DNA from: Paenibacillus sp. FSL R7-0337
GTDB taxonomy: Bacteria > Bacillota > Bacilli > Paenibacillales > Paenibacillaceae
NCBI RefSeq assembly: GCF_037969875.1
Contig: NZ_CP150218.1
Coordinates: 7,006,001 to 7,070,000, forward strand
Length of the DNA: 64,000 bases
Direction of reading: 5' to 3'
This document shows positions 20,622-29,511 of the stretch, piece after piece. The notes under the pieces were generated by a model, which worked only from the letters and a program-made list of their open reading frames with translations, searched no databases and was not told the origin of the DNA. The position numbers were made by a program, and so were the translations under genes. Every line of letters starts with the position of its first letter. Within the stretch, counting starts at the first letter, position 1.

Positions 20622-21803
20622 TTGAAGTATGATTTTAACCGTATCATTGACCGCCGCAATACCCGTTCCTACAAATGGGACCAGTCCGAGAAGCTGTTCG
20701 GAGACAAGGAGATTCTTCCGCTATGGGTGGCCGATATGGACTTTGCAAGCCCTCCTGCGGTACAGGAAGCGATTCTGCGCCGCGTACAGTCAGGAATATA
20801 CGGCTACAGTGTGTCGGGCGACTCTTACAAAGCGGCAATTGCCGGCTGGTACCGCAGACGCCATGACTGGGAGATTCAGGAGGAGTGGATCTCTGATTCT
20901 CCGGGGATTGTAACCTCACTCAGCCTGTCTGTGGAGCTGTTCAGCCAGCCGGGGGATCAGGTGATTGTGCAATCGCCGGTCTACTATCCTTTCTATGATG
21001 TGATCCGGATGAATGACCGCAAGGTGGCGGTGAATCCGCTGAAGCTGGAAGCAGGCCGTTATGTCATGGACTACGCCCAGCTGGAAGAGCTGATGGCGGG
21101 TGGCGCGAAGCTGCTGCTGCTGTGTAACCCGCATAATCCGGGCGGCAGAGTATGGGAACGGGAGGAACTGTTGCGTCTCGGCGAGCTATGCCTGCGGTAT
21201 GGGGTAACGGTGATCTCGGATGAGATTCATTGCGACATGATCATGCCCGGACACAAGCATATTCCGTTCGCTTCCTTGTCCCCGGAGCTGTCTGACATTA
21301 CGCTGACCACACTGGCGGCTACCAAGACCTTCAATCTGCCGGGTCTGCAGACCTCATATATCGTCACCTCCAGCCCGGAGCTGAAACAGAAGTTCGATTA
21401 TAAAATTAAGACGCTTAGCCTGCACATGTCGGCATTCTTCTCGCCAGAGGCTGTGGAAGCGGCATATAACGAAGGGGAAGAATGGCTGGATGAGCTGATC
21501 CTGCACATTAACGGCAACGCTCACTACGCCATCTCCTATCTGGCCGGGCATCTTCCGCAGGTGAAGCCGATGCAGCTGGAAGCCACCTATCTGCTGTGGA
21601 TCGACTGCCGGGCCCTCGGACTCGATGCAGACGGGCTCAAGCAGCTGATGTACCGTGAGGCTAAGGTGGCATTTAACGAAGGTTCGGTCTTCGGACTGGA
21701 AGGCCAAGGCCATCTGCGGATCAATCTGGCCTGCCCGCGTTCCGTGCTGGTTGAAGCGCTGGAGCGGTTCACTGGGGCGGCGGCCGCTTATGTAACCCGA
21801 TAA
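20622..21803 (+). CDS. patB: PatB/MalY family PLP-dependent C-S lyase (cystathionine beta-lyase type)
   Basis: The 393-residue product is a fold-type I PLP enzyme of the MalY/PatB class. The evidence is LPLWVADMDF near the N-terminus, NPHNPGGR, SDEIHCD (the Asp contacts the PLP pyridine nitrogen) and AATKTFNLPG with Lys235 as the PLP Schiff-base lysine. Members cleave C-S bonds in cystathionine, cysteine or cysteine conjugates, giving pyruvate, ammonia and a thiol. The length matches the family. The start is a TTG at 20622 preceded by AAGGATGGGTGA; no better ATG exists. It forms its own unit: a terminator lies upstream of the preceding receiver gene and another follows this gene. A role as a general aminotransferase cannot be excluded, but the motif set favours C-S lyase. 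Confidence 0.85.
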   Translation: MKYDFNRIIDRRNTRSYKWDQSEKLFGDKEILPLWVADMDFASPPAVQEAILRRVQSGIYGYSVSGDSYKAAIAGWYRRRHDWEIQEEWISDSPGIVTSLSLSVELFSQPGDQVIVQSPVYYPFYDVIRMNDRKVAVNPLKLEAGRYVMDYAQLEELMAGGAKLLLLCNPHNPGGRVWEREELLRLGELCLRYGVTVISDEIHCDMIMPGHKHIPFASLSPELSDITLTTLAATKTFNLPGLQTSYIVTSSPELKQKFDYKIKTLSLHMSAFFSPEAVEAAYNEGEEWLDELILHINGNAHYAISYLAGHLPQVKPMQLEATYLLWIDCRALGLDADGLKQLMYREAKVAFNEGSVFGLEGQGHLRINLACPRSVLVEALERFTGAAAAYVTR

Positions 21804-21812
21804 TATGTAATG

Positions 21813-21850
21813 AAGAATCCGTCGCCTGATGAGGCTGGCGGATTCTTTAT
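21813..21850 (+). terminator. Rho-independent terminator after patB
   Basis: AAGAATCCG (21813-21821) pairs with CGGATTCTT (21839-21847) around a short inner GCC/GGC stem, followed by a modest T-rich tail. Confidence 0.7.
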
Positions 21851-21950
21851 TGTGTGGAAACCATATTGAGCCGCAGGTAACCCCATGTTAAGATGAGCAG
21901 TGCGACTAAGCCTAGAGAGCAAAGTTAATATAGGGAGTGGAGAAATAGAG

Positions 21951-22907
21951 ATGAGTAACAGCACAACTAGAATCATCATCGATTGTGACACAGGAATAGA
22001 CGATGCACTGGCCATATTGTATGCGCTCCGGGCACCGGGGGTAGTGGTTGAGGGGATTACGACGGTGTTCGGCAACATTGATGTGCAGCAGGCGGCGGAG
22101 AATACGCTGCGGCTGCTTGAGCTTGCGGCTCCGGGCTATGGAATCCCGGTGGCGCTGGGAGCTTCCCGGGCGCTGGTGCGTGAGCTAACCGGCTTTTCCA
22201 CCCATGTTCACGGGGAGAATGGCATTGGCGGCGTTCAGCTGCCACCCTCCCGGCAGGTGCCGGTGCAAGAGACGGCGGCAGAGTTCATCGTGCGGATGGC
22301 AGATTCGAATCCGGGAGAACTGGTCCTGGTGACGCTCGGACGGCTGACGAACCTGTCGCTGGCCCTGGATCTGGACCCGCAGCTGACCTCCAAGCTGAAG
22401 AAGGTAGTAGTTATGGGCGGTACGGTCTTTAAGCCGGGCAACGTTACGCCGGTAGCCGAGGCCAATCTGTGGGGCGACCCGGAAGCGGCTGACCGTGTAT
22501 TCACTTCAGGACTGCCTGTAATGATGATCGGGCTGGATGTGACACTTCAGACGCGGATCACTTCAGAGCATGTGGAGCTGCTGAGGCGGCATGGACGGGA
22601 AGAGAATAAGGCGGTCATTGACTTTATGGAAGAGTCGCTGGCGTATTATTTTAAATTTTACCGCGAGGCGAACTATCTCATTAACAGCGCTCCGCTGCAT
22701 GATCCGCTGGCCCTGATGGCTGCCTTGCAGCCGGATCTGGTAACCTGCCGCCGGATGAAGGTCCGTGTAGAGCATCAGGGGGCGTTCACCTCCGGTATGG
22801 TCGTAGCAGACTTGCGGGCACAGCCCAAAGAAGGAGAATTCATCGAAGTGGCTGTAGAGGTGGATGCTGAACGGGCTGTTGGTGTCTTTTTGGGCGTGTT
22901 CATGTAG
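21951..22907 (+). CDS. Inosine-uridine preferring nucleoside hydrolase family protein
   Basis: The protein of 318 residues opens with IIDCDTGIDDALAIL, the DxDxxxDD calcium-binding and catalytic signature of IunH/RihA-type hydrolases. Later family features include LVTLGRLTNL, VVMGGT and HDPLAL near the C-terminus. The enzymes split the N-glycosidic bond of ribonucleosides to release base and ribose, usually in cytosolic nucleoside salvage. The frame is open from 21900, but the ATG at 21951 follows GGGAGTGGAG and begins just before the conserved domain. It stands alone between the patB terminator and a GH18-like gene, so context adds nothing about the preferred base. Confidence 0.85.
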   Translation: MSNSTTRIIIDCDTGIDDALAILYALRAPGVVVEGITTVFGNIDVQQAAENTLRLLELAAPGYGIPVALGASRALVRELTGFSTHVHGENGIGGVQLPPSRQVPVQETAAEFIVRMADSNPGELVLVTLGRLTNLSLALDLDPQLTSKLKKVVVMGGTVFKPGNVTPVAEANLWGDPEAADRVFTSGLPVMMIGLDVTLQTRITSEHVELLRRHGREENKAVIDFMEESLAYYFKFYREANYLINSAPLHDPLALMAALQPDLVTCRRMKVRVEHQGAFTSGMVVADLRAQPKEGEFIEVAVEVDAERAVGVFLGVFM

Positions 22908-23048
22908 GTGTAAGGAGAACCCCGGACGGGTGAATCTGCAATGGTTACAATCTCTTCATTTGCTATATTTATCTAGTTTGCTAGAATAGTAGGGGATGTA
23001 AGGTTGAGAGATTCACAATCTATCTAAGAGGATGGGGAACTTACTTAT

Positions 23049-24299
23049 ATGAAGTATTTGGCCAAAATAGTATTATGCGCAGCGATCTCACTCGGCAGCC
23101 TCTCGGCACTTCCGGCAAGTGCGGTCCATGCTGCACCTGCGGGTGTCAGTATCATGCTGGACGGTTATCCGTTGCCGTTCCCGGTAGAGCCGGTGATGAT
23201 GAACGGAACGACCATGGTGCCCTTCCGCGCCATCTCTGAAGCCCTGGGCATTCAGGTGGAATGGGATCAGAAGGCCCGCAAAATCACTGCCACCCGGAAG
23301 GCCGCAGCTGGTGCCGCTCCAACTGTAGTCGTCCTGACGCTCGGCAGCAAAAATGCCGTCGTGAACGGGGCGGTAGTGAAGCTGGAAGTAGCACCGCAGG
23401 ATATCCGCGGAACGACGATGCTGCCGCTCAAATTCTTCAGCCAGCAGTTCGGGGCGGCAGCCTCCTGGGATCAGGCGTCCAAGACCGTGTCCATCACCTC
23501 CCCGAAGCGGGACATGTATACCTTAGGCTTCTACGCACAGAAGGCGTACAGTGAGGTCTCGCTTATTCCAAGCTTTGATGCGGTTGCTTTTGGCTGGGCG
23601 CGGATTGACAAGGACGGCCAGTTCACCACCACAGGCAAGGATTTCTGGTGGCCGGAGGCGGCAGGCGAGGTTACGCCGGAGTCGATTGTGCAGAATGCGG
23701 CGGCGGGAGGGACCGCTCCCTACCTGATGGTCTATTCCAGTGACTCAACACTTGAGCTGAGTAAGAATCTAGAGGACCCGCAGCTTCAGCAGCAGACGAT
23801 TGCCAGTATTGTCGATTTGGCCTCGCAGAAGGGATTTAAGGGCATCGGACTGGATCTTGAAGGACTGGGGCTGACGGGGGATAAGGCCCTGGTGCAGAGT
23901 CAATATAACGCTTTTGTCAAAAATCTCTCCACAGCCGCCCGCGCCGCCAGCCTCAAGCTGACCGTCATTCTGCATCCGCTGAACAGCTCCTACAAGGGGT
24001 ATGATTATAAGACGCTGGGGACACTTGCGGACGATCTGGTTATCATGGCTTACGCCTATGAAGGGGAGACCGGGCCGGAGCCGATGAATAAGGTCGATGA
24101 GAGCATCCGCCTGGCCTTGAAGCAGGTCAGCAAGGAGAAGCTGATTCTCGGGATATCGGTCTACAGTGAGAACGAAGCCTCCGTCAATGCCAAGATCGGC
24201 CTGGCTAAGCGTTACGGCCTTAAGGGAATTGCGATCTGGCGTCTGGGGATCATCGGCCAGCCGGTGCTGAACCGGATGGGCGAAGCTATCGAGCTGTAG
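23049..24299 (+). CDS. Secreted copper-amine-oxidase-N-like / GH18-like protein
   Basis: A signal peptide (MKYLAKIVLC, ending near AVHAAP) is followed by a stalk domain of about 110 residues. That domain has the MNGTTMVPFRAISEALG motif and a second TTMLPLKFFSQQFG half, as in the copper amine oxidase N-terminal-like domain common in Paenibacillus. The rest looks like the TIM barrel of glycoside hydrolase family 18 (YaaH/SleL type). The beta-4 motif reads KGIGLDLEGLG: Asp269 and Glu271 align with the last Asp and the acid Glu of DGxDxDxE, but the first two Asp positions are Lys and Gly. DDLVIMAYAYE fits the later MxYD-type strand. It is likely wall- or spore-cortex-associated; catalysis is uncertain. 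A weak promoter (TTTGCT, 17 bp, TAGAAT at 22982) lies upstream and a terminator follows. Confidence 0.75.
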   Translation: MKYLAKIVLCAAISLGSLSALPASAVHAAPAGVSIMLDGYPLPFPVEPVMMNGTTMVPFRAISEALGIQVEWDQKARKITATRKAAAGAAPTVVVLTLGSKNAVVNGAVVKLEVAPQDIRGTTMLPLKFFSQQFGAAASWDQASKTVSITSPKRDMYTLGFYAQKAYSEVSLIPSFDAVAFGWARIDKDGQFTTTGKDFWWPEAAGEVTPESIVQNAAAGGTAPYLMVYSSDSTLELSKNLEDPQLQQQTIASIVDLASQKGFKGIGLDLEGLGLTGDKALVQSQYNAFVKNLSTAARAASLKLTVILHPLNSSYKGYDYKTLGTLADDLVIMAYAYEGETGPEPMNKVDESIRLALKQVSKEKLILGISVYSENEASVNAKIGLAKRYGLKGIAIWRLGIIGQPVLNRMGEAIEL

Positions 24300-24318
24300 C
24301 AGGTACATCTATCTTAAT

Positions 24319-24364
24319 GAAGACTGCTGTATGGTGAGCCTATAACCGTGCAGCAGTCTTTTTG
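24319..24364 (+). terminator. Rho-independent terminator
   Basis: AGACTGCTG near 24321-24329 pairs with CAGCAGTCT near 24351-24359, followed by a T-run. It ends the GH18-like gene. Confidence 0.8.
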
Positions 24365-24389
24365 CAAAGAACAAATATCAAATGTCACA

Positions 24390-24416
24390 TTAACCTCGCG
24401 GGCTAACCTGTATAAT
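24390..24416 (+). promoter_or_regulatory. Candidate promoter for the radical SAM gene
   Basis: A consensus -10 TATAAT lies at 24411-24416. The best -35 is a poor TTAACC at 24390, with 15 bp spacing. The position, about 50 bases before the start codon, is right. Confidence 0.4.
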
Positions 24417-24469
24417 TCTATAGTTAACTTTATTGCGAATGTTTGCACATCCAAGGAGGACTATAGAAG

Positions 24470-25423
24470 ATGAGTACGAAATATAAAGCACTGGAACTGG
24501 ATAAGCCGATGACGTATGAGCTGGAAGGTCTGGAAGTCGGCGTGACCTCGAATTGCAATTTCCGCTGTGATTACTGCTGCGCTTACAATAGAAACGATGG
24601 TCAGACACTGGACGGTAAGGAGGTCATCCGCATTCTGGAGGAGCTGCCTAATCTGAAGCGTGTGCGTCTGTCGGGCGGAGAGGTTACACTGAAGTTTCAG
24701 GATTGTGTGGAGATCGTTGCCTATTGCACCTCCCGGGGCATTCAGACCCAGCTCAACTCGAACGGCAGCCTGCTGAATGAAGAGCGAATTGCACAGCTGG
24801 TCGAGGCAGGTCTGACCACGATACATATCTCTTTCAACTTCACCACCGCTGAGGGCTTCTCGCGTTATTACAACATTCACACCAGCGTCTATCACAAAAT
24901 TAGAGAGAACATCACCATGTTCGCCAAAACAAATGTGAATGTCGTCCTGGAGACGCTGCTGTTCAATGAGACGCAGGACCATATGCAGGAAATCAGCGAG
25001 CATGTCTACTCTATGGGCGTAAGAACGCATGAAATCCAGAATAGTATTATCATGGGACATACCGGCTGGAAGGCGATTGCCGCCCGGGAACAGCTGAAGA
25101 ATGCCGTCAATGAGCTGATTGCGCGGAAGCCGGCGGATACCACCCTCTACTTCACCTGTATGGACCGGTTCATGGACGCAATGGGCTTCGAGGAGCAGCC
25201 GGGCGTCTATTTCCCGCATTGCATTGAAGGGATGAAGCAGCTTCATCTGCACGGCAATGGCGACATTCTGATCTCCGAGCTGTGCCACCCGGTCATTATC
25301 GGCAATATCTATAACGGAACGTCACTGAAGGACTTGTACAGCAACATGCCGGCACCGCTGTCGGACTATCTGGAGAAACGGCCTTGCCCGGCGCTGGACG
25401 CTTTGTTCCCGCAAGGAGTATAG
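24470..25423 (+). CDS. Radical SAM protein with Cys-rich C-terminus
   Basis: The 317-residue protein carries the radical SAM cluster motif C29-x3-C33-x2-C36 (CNFRCDYC) followed by another Cys. RLSGGEVTL further on is the GGE-type SAM-binding motif. The C-terminal third has Cys residues in CMDRF, PHCIEG, SELCHP and RPCPAL, which could hold an auxiliary iron-sulfur cluster as in SPASM or twitch domains. The general look is MoaA-like, but the molybdopterin MoaA C-terminus (a paired CxxC plus GGxxGRR tail) is absent. The substrate cannot be read. The start at 24470 follows AAGGAGGA. No peptide-maturase partner or precursor peptide lies next to it, so a RiPP role has no local support. Confidence 0.75.
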   Translation: MSTKYKALELDKPMTYELEGLEVGVTSNCNFRCDYCCAYNRNDGQTLDGKEVIRILEELPNLKRVRLSGGEVTLKFQDCVEIVAYCTSRGIQTQLNSNGSLLNEERIAQLVEAGLTTIHISFNFTTAEGFSRYYNIHTSVYHKIRENITMFAKTNVNVVLETLLFNETQDHMQEISEHVYSMGVRTHEIQNSIIMGHTGWKAIAAREQLKNAVNELIARKPADTTLYFTCMDRFMDAMGFEEQPGVYFPHCIEGMKQLHLHGNGDILISELCHPVIIGNIYNGTSLKDLYSNMPAPLSDYLEKRPCPALDALFPQGV

Positions 25424-25502
25424 CTCATTTACCGGATCTGGCAGCAGAGAGAGTCAGTGCAGCGGTGTATGATGGCATAGTTAACATGGAGGGATGAGAA
25501 CC

Positions 25503-26537
25503 ATGCTTGGTGCAGTAAGACGCGGATTAATATCATCCAACCGTGTGCTGGAGCGGATCATGCCGCTGCTAACACCCGCAGCCATCGTAGTTGGCGTGCT
25601 TAATGAGGTGTCCCTGCTTCCTTTAACGTGGCTGGTGCCTTGGATCTTCGCCGGTATGACGCTGATCGGCAGTTTGAAATCGAATTTCCGGGATCTGCTA
25701 GCCGTGCTGGTCAAGCCGCAGAAGCTGATTATTCTGCTGGTTATCCTGCACGTTGTAATGCCGCTGATCGGCTGGCTGGCCGCGATGCTGTTCTTCCCGG
25801 GCGATCCTTATACGGTTACAGGGTATGTGCTGCTGTTCGCGATTCCAACCGGGGTGGTCAGTGTAGTCTGGGTATCCATGCATGGCGGGAATATTGCGCT
25901 TACGCTGGCTCTGATCCTGATTGATACGCTGTTATCGCCATTGATTGTACCGGCTACCTTATATGTCCTGATGGGGGCAAGCGTACAGATGGACGCCGGT
26001 GAGATGATGCGGGGCCTGCTCTGGATGGTGGTGCTCCCCTCCGTAGCGGGAATGCTGCTGAATCAATTCAGCAAAGGCAAGATCAGTGCTGCCTGCGGGC
26101 CACCGCTGGCCCCGTTCGTCAAGGTGGGCTTGTTCACGGTGGTGTCAATCAACGGTGCCAGCATTGCCCGGTACCTGAAGCATCCGGACGGCAAGCTCGT
26201 TCTAATTATTGCGGTTACCTTCGTTACGGTTGCGCTCGGCTATGTTATTGGAGCATTCGTCTCGCGCCGCCTCCATTATGACCATGAGAGCTCCGTGGCC
26301 GTGCAGTTCAACTCCGGCATGCGTAATCTCAGTGCAGGCGCAGTATTGGCTGTTAGCTACTTCCCGCCAGCCGTGGCGCTGCCTGTGATCTCCGGTATGC
26401 TGTTCCAGCAGATTCTGGCTGCCTGTACCGGCATGTTCATCCGCAGCAGGGTGAGACGGCGGCAGCAGGCTGATCTGCTGGCTGACGGGCTCGTCGCTCC
26501 AGCTTCATCCGACATTCGCAGATCTCTTACTAAATAG
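25503..26537 (+). CDS. Bile acid:sodium symporter (BASS) family membrane protein
   Basis: The protein of 344 residues is almost entirely hydrophobic, with about nine or ten predicted membrane helices. Features of the BASS/SBF fold include IPTGVVSVVWVSMHGGNIAL and a late SVAVQFNSGMRNLSAGAVLA segment, corresponding to the two broken-helix core regions. Family members move organic anions such as pantoate, pyruvate or sulfonates with sodium; the substrate cannot be told from sequence. The frame is open from an ATG at 25494, but GGAGGG at 25488-25493 is correctly spaced only for the ATG at 25503. A terminator follows, so it is monocistronic. Confidence 0.8.
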   Translation: MLGAVRRGLISSNRVLERIMPLLTPAAIVVGVLNEVSLLPLTWLVPWIFAGMTLIGSLKSNFRDLLAVLVKPQKLIILLVILHVVMPLIGWLAAMLFFPGDPYTVTGYVLLFAIPTGVVSVVWVSMHGGNIALTLALILIDTLLSPLIVPATLYVLMGASVQMDAGEMMRGLLWMVVLPSVAGMLLNQFSKGKISAACGPPLAPFVKVGLFTVVSINGASIARYLKHPDGKLVLIIAVTFVTVALGYVIGAFVSRRLHYDHESSVAVQFNSGMRNLSAGAVLAVSYFPPAVALPVISGMLFQQILAACTGMFIRSRVRRRQQADLLADGLVAPASSDIRRSLTK

Positions 26538-26551
26538 AATGTGTGTATATG

Positions 26552-26606
26552 AACCCGCTTTTCCTGTTTATGCCGTAGTCTGCGGCGGTACCGGAGGGCG
26601 GGTTTT
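26552..26606 (+). terminator. Rho-independent terminator after BASS-family gene
   Basis: AACCCGC (26552-26558) pairs with GCGGGTT (26598-26604) around a long GC-rich loop, ending in TTTT. Confidence 0.65.
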
Positions 26607-26668
26607 GTACTGTTTGGAATGAAATGTAATTTTCATGCTGTCATTCGACAAAAAGTGATAATATTTCT

Positions 26669-26699
26669 GAAAATAATACAAGGAATATTCATTATTTTC
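26669..26699. promoter_or_regulatory. AT-rich inverted repeat upstream of chemotaxis receptor
   Basis: GAAAATAAT (26669-26677) and ATTATTTTC (26691-26699) form a perfect 9-bp inverted repeat with a 13-base spacer. It lies 23 bases upstream of the candidate SigD promoter and could be an operator. Confidence 0.35.
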
Positions 26700-26721
26700 G
26701 AGGAAAATCCGATAATAATTG

Positions 26722-26748
26722 TAATAAAGTATGCTATTTGGCTGATTA
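26722..26748 (+). promoter_or_regulatory. Candidate SigD-type (motility) promoter
   Basis: TAAT (26722-26725), 15 bases, then GCTGATTA (26741-26748) resembles the SigD consensus TAAA-N15-GCCGATAT. A SigD promoter is expected for a chemotaxis receptor gene. Confidence 0.45.
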
Positions 26749-26789
26749 GAAGCTAGAGGATAAGAAAAGGGTGGAAGGAAGTAGAAATC

Positions 26790-28823
26790 ATGAAGATTCG
26801 TATGAAGCTATCGGTTATGATGATTGTCGTTACACTTATTTCTACAGCATTAATGGGGATTTTTACGTACACTAAATCCACGGGCACCATCATGAATCTG
26901 ACCGAATCTTCCATGGAGCAGGCTAACACCAACAAAGCGCAGACCATTGCCGCCATGATTGATAAAGAGAAGCGGAGTATGCAGCTGGTTGCCGGGGACA
27001 GCGAGATTGTGCAGCTTCTGACCCAGGCTGGTAATAACGGCTTGAGCGGCGGGAATCCCCTGCAGAGTCAAGTGAATGTGAAGCTTCAGGGTCTGGTGAA
27101 GGATGCAGGCAACCTGGAGCATATGTTTGTGGTTGATCTGAAGGGAACGGCGGTAGCGGACAGCGATACCAAGCTGGTCGGCGCCAACTTCAGCGATAGA
27201 AATTATACGAAGAATGTCTTGAAGACCGGGATGCCTGTAATCAGTGAGACGCTGAAGTCTAAGTCAACAGGGGCTTATATTCTGGCTTTTGTCCATCCGG
27301 TGATGAGTGGGGAGAAGATGGTCGGATTCGTCGCTTCGGCAGTCAGGGCGGACAGTCTGGTGACTTATCTGGCAGATGCCAAGGTGGCGGGTGCGCCTTC
27401 CTCTTATGCTTACTTGGTGGATGAAACGGGGAATACGCTGTATCATCCCAACGAGAAGAAGATAGGTTCACTGGTAGAGAACGAATCCATCAAAGCCGTG
27501 GTCGAGCGGGTGAAGGCGGGGGAGAGCGTTGCGGATGGCATTGTGGAATATACCTTCAATGGGGCCAAGAAAAAAGCGGCCTACGCCGTGCTCCCGGAGA
27601 CGAAATGGACCTTGGTGCTGAGCGGAGATGTGGACGAGGTGCTGCAGCCGGTGAACGAGATGACGAACTTCATTATGCTGCTCGGCCTGGGAAGCCTGCT
27701 GCTCACCCTGCTGATTGGGACTACAGTGGCTACCCGTATCTCCTCGCCGATCATCAAGCTCACGGAGCTGGTGAACCGCACGGCAGAGCTGGATCTCAAG
27801 TATGATAATCAATATGAATATTTGACTAAAAATAAAGACGAGACAGGAACTATCGCCAAGGCTATGTTCCGTACCCGTGCGGCGCTGCGTGAGATGGCGG
27901 GCAGTCTGATTGCAATCTCCTCCAAAGTGCTGGATAATGCCGAGACGCTGGAGAAGCTGTCGAACGAGGTCAGAGAGAATGCGCATGATAATTCAGCCAC
28001 GGCAGAAGAGCTGTCCGCAGGGATGGAGGAGACGGCGGCTTCTACCGAGGAGATGACGGCGGCCATTCACGAGACCCTGAGTAATGTCAGAGTGATCAGC
28101 GCTAAGGTAAAAGAAGGCTCCGGGGTATCGGGCCAAATTACGCAGCGGGCCCTGGAGCTTCAGCATGATGCAGTGACGTCCACAGAGAACGCGAAGCAGA
28201 TCTACAGCTCCGTCCGCAGTGAGATGCAGCAGGCCATTGAGCAGTCAGAAGCGATCCATGAGATCAACGTATTGGCCGATACGATTCTCTCTATTACAAG
28301 CCAGACCAACCTTCTGGCCCTGAATGCAGCGATTGAAGCCGCGCGGGCAGGTGAGGCGGGCCGGGGCTTCGCTGTGGTGGCCGGGGAGATCCGCAAGCTG
28401 GCAGAGAAGTCCTCCGAGACGGCCTCAGGCATTCAAGAGGTTGTGCGGAATGTGTATGCCTCCGTGGAGCAGATGACCCGGCATTCCGAGGCCGTGCTGA
28501 GCTTCATTGACCGCAATGTGCTGGGCGATTATGAGCGCCTGACCGAGGTCAGCCAGCAGTACAATGATGATGCTTCCACGATTAACGGGCTGATGAACCA
28601 GTTCGAGGCGGCGGCCGATCACCTGAACGAGACCGTCTCCAGCATCGCCATCGCTGTCAATGAGGTGGCGGCTACCGTGAACGAGGGAGCCATCGGGGTG
28701 CAGGATATCGCCGAGAAGACGGCGGATATTGTGGAGAAGACCTTCCATGAAGCCACAATGGCCGACGAGAATACGCAGAGCGCTAAGGAAATGCAGCAGC
28801 TGGTTGAGAAATTCAAAATCTAA
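26790..28823 (+). CDS. Methyl-accepting chemotaxis protein with extracellular Cache sensor
   Basis: The protein of 677 residues has the classic receptor layout. A first membrane helix lies at about residues 8-28, followed by an extracellular double-Cache-like domain to about 285 with SFSDRNYTK- and [10 protein letters not shown]-type segments. A second membrane helix lies at about 290-315, then a HAMP linker ([20 protein letters not shown]) and a long coiled-coil signalling domain. The signalling tip near residues 501-540 contains [17 protein letters not shown] and [15 protein letters not shown], the CheW/CheA-contacting hairpin. It senses a small extracellular ligand and controls CheA. The ATG at 26790 follows GGAAGGAAG. 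It is monocistronic, with a SigD-like promoter upstream and two terminators downstream; no che genes are nearby. Confidence 0.92.
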   Translation: MKIRMKLSVMMIVVTLISTALMGIFTYTKSTGTIMNLTESSMEQANTNKAQTIAAMIDKEKRSMQLVAGDSEIVQLLTQAGNNGLSGGNPLQSQVNVKLQGLVKDAGNLEHMFVVDLKGTAVADSDTKLVGANFSDRNYTKNVLKTGMPVISETLKSKSTGAYILAFVHPVMSGEKMVGFVASAVRADSLVTYLADAKVAGAPSSYAYLVDETGNTLYHPNEKKIGSLVENESIKAVVERVKAGESVADGIVEYTFNGAKKKAAYAVLPETKWTLVLSGDVDEVLQPVNEMTNFIMLLGLGSLLLTLLIGTTVATRISSPIIKLTELVNRTAELDLKYDNQYEYLTKNKDETGTIAKAMFRTRAALREMAGSLIAISSKVLDNAETLEKLSNEVRENAHDNSATAEELSAGMEETAASTEEMTAAIHETLSNVRVISAKVKEGSGVSGQITQRALELQHDAVTSTENAKQIYSSVRSEMQQAIEQSEAIHEINVLADTILSITSQTNLLALNAAIEAARAGEAGRGFAVVAGEIRKLAEKSSETASGIQEVVRNVYASVEQMTRHSEAVLSFIDRNVLGDYERLTEVSQQYNDDASTINGLMNQFEAAADHLNETVSSIAIAVNEVAATVNEGAIGVQDIAEKTADIVEKTFHEATMADENTQSAKEMQQLVEKFKI

Positions 28824-28872
28824 AATTCGTTTCAGCAGATCTTTATCTGGGCTTCATCTGTTTTTAAGCTTG

Positions 28873-28905
28873 AGGGGGTATAGTACTCACATACCCCCCT
28901 TTAAT
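28873..28905 (+). terminator. First hairpin of a double terminator
   Basis: AGGGGGTAT (28873-28881) pairs with ATACCCCCCT (28891-28900); the following sequence is only weakly T-rich. Confidence 0.6.
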
Positions 28906-28914
28906 ATAACTTTT

Positions 28915-28949
28915 GGCCCCGCCGGACGCTGGCGGGGTCCCTTTTTTTT
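28915..28949 (+). terminator. Second hairpin of a double terminator
   Basis: GGCCCCGCC (28915-28923) pairs with GGCGGGGTC (28931-28939), followed by eight T residues. It is strong and insulates the leader RNA downstream. Confidence 0.85.
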
Positions 28950-28977
28950 GAAAGACCGGAGACTGGTATGCTATAGT
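28948..28977 (+). promoter_or_regulatory. Extended -10 promoter for the CD3324-family gene leader
   Basis: TTGAAA (28948-28953), an 18-base spacer, then TATAGT (28972-28977) preceded by TGC, an extended -10. A second TGC-TATAGA element at 29129-29137 with TTGGCC at 29110 (16-base spacer) may be a second promoter. Confidence 0.55.
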
Positions 28978-29016
28978 CAATATAAGCTATGTTAGATACT
29001 GGAAGGAGGACGCATC

Positions 29017-29121
29017 ATGACAAGATTAATGCTCAGCTCTACGCAAAGTCTATGGATCAACAGACAGCGGTTATTGTGTAGAGCGGATAGCTATTCTCCG
29101 CTGCAACGTTTGGCCGGATAA
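29017..29121 (+). CDS. Possible 34-residue leader peptide upstream of CD3324-family gene
   Basis: An ATG at 29017 lies 6 bases after a near-perfect GGAAGGAGG ribosome binding site and opens a frame of 34 codons ending in TAA. The peptide starts MTRLMLSSTQSLW, is basic and ends LQRLAG. It begins about 40 bases after the predicted promoter and ends 62 bases before the next gene. Its coding sequence overlaps most of a long hairpin (29043-29143). A regulatory upstream ORF is more likely than a functional protein, but translation is strongly suggested by the ribosome binding site. Confidence 0.4.
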   Translation: MTRLMLSSTQSLWINRQRLLCRADSYSPLQRLAG

Positions 29122-29143
29122 GGTTCTGTGCTATAGACTTTGC
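29043..29143 (+). other. Long structured leader RNA element
   Basis: GCAAAGTCTATGG (29043-29055) and CTATAGACTTTGC (29131-29143) pair over 13 positions with one G-U. Inside, ACAGA pairs with TCTGT (29060-29064 with 29125-29129), then CAGCGG with CCGCTG (29065-29070 with 29098-29103). The result is a roughly 100-nt nested hairpin in the leader of the next gene. Confidence 0.5.
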
Positions 29144-29183
29144 TGCCTTGATAAGTTGAATAACTTAAGAGGAGCGGAGCTAT

Positions 29184-29459
29184 ATGAAATATGTAAATGC
29201 AGACCTGGTATTACCGCAGCAGCTGCTGCAGGAGGTTCAAAAATATATGCAGGGCGGGATGCTCTATATCCCTAAGCCCCAGGGACAGCGCAAGCGGTGG
29301 GGGGAGAATTCAGGCGGCAGATCCTACTTAAGCGCCCGGAACCAGTCCATTCGTGAGCATTATGCCAGCGGACTAAGCGTAACCGAGCTGGCGGAGCAAT
29401 TCTGCCTGTCGGGCGACAGCATCAAGAAGATTGTGTATGGAAGCAAGCAGAGAGGATAG
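29184..29459 (+). CDS. CD3324-family protein (small helix-turn-helix protein)
   Basis: The 91-residue protein begins MKYVNADLVLPQQLLQEV and continues with GGMLYIPKP and a basic RKRWGE stretch. This matches the conserved start of the CD3324 family found across Firmicutes. The second half, RNQSIREHYASGLSVTELAE followed by SGDSIKKIVYG, has the spacing of a helix-turn-helix of the Mor or sigma-4 type, so it probably binds DNA. The ATG at 29184 follows AAGAGGAGCGG. It has an unusually elaborate leader with an upstream ORF and a long hairpin, suggesting regulation after transcription starts. No partner gene is adjacent and its targets are unknown. Confidence 0.7.
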   Translation: MKYVNADLVLPQQLLQEVQKYMQGGMLYIPKPQGQRKRWGENSGGRSYLSARNQSIREHYASGLSVTELAEQFCLSGDSIKKIVYGSKQRG

Positions 29460-29511
29460 AGGTCTTAGGGCGCGCAACCTTAAGGCCTATGATGTTCACC
29501 CCGAGAGCTGG

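Noticed and set aside
24470-25423. RiPP maturation cluster around the radical SAM gene
   Set aside because: No small precursor frame, RRE domain or peptidase/transporter partner lies nearby; the flanking genes are separated by terminators or unrelated.
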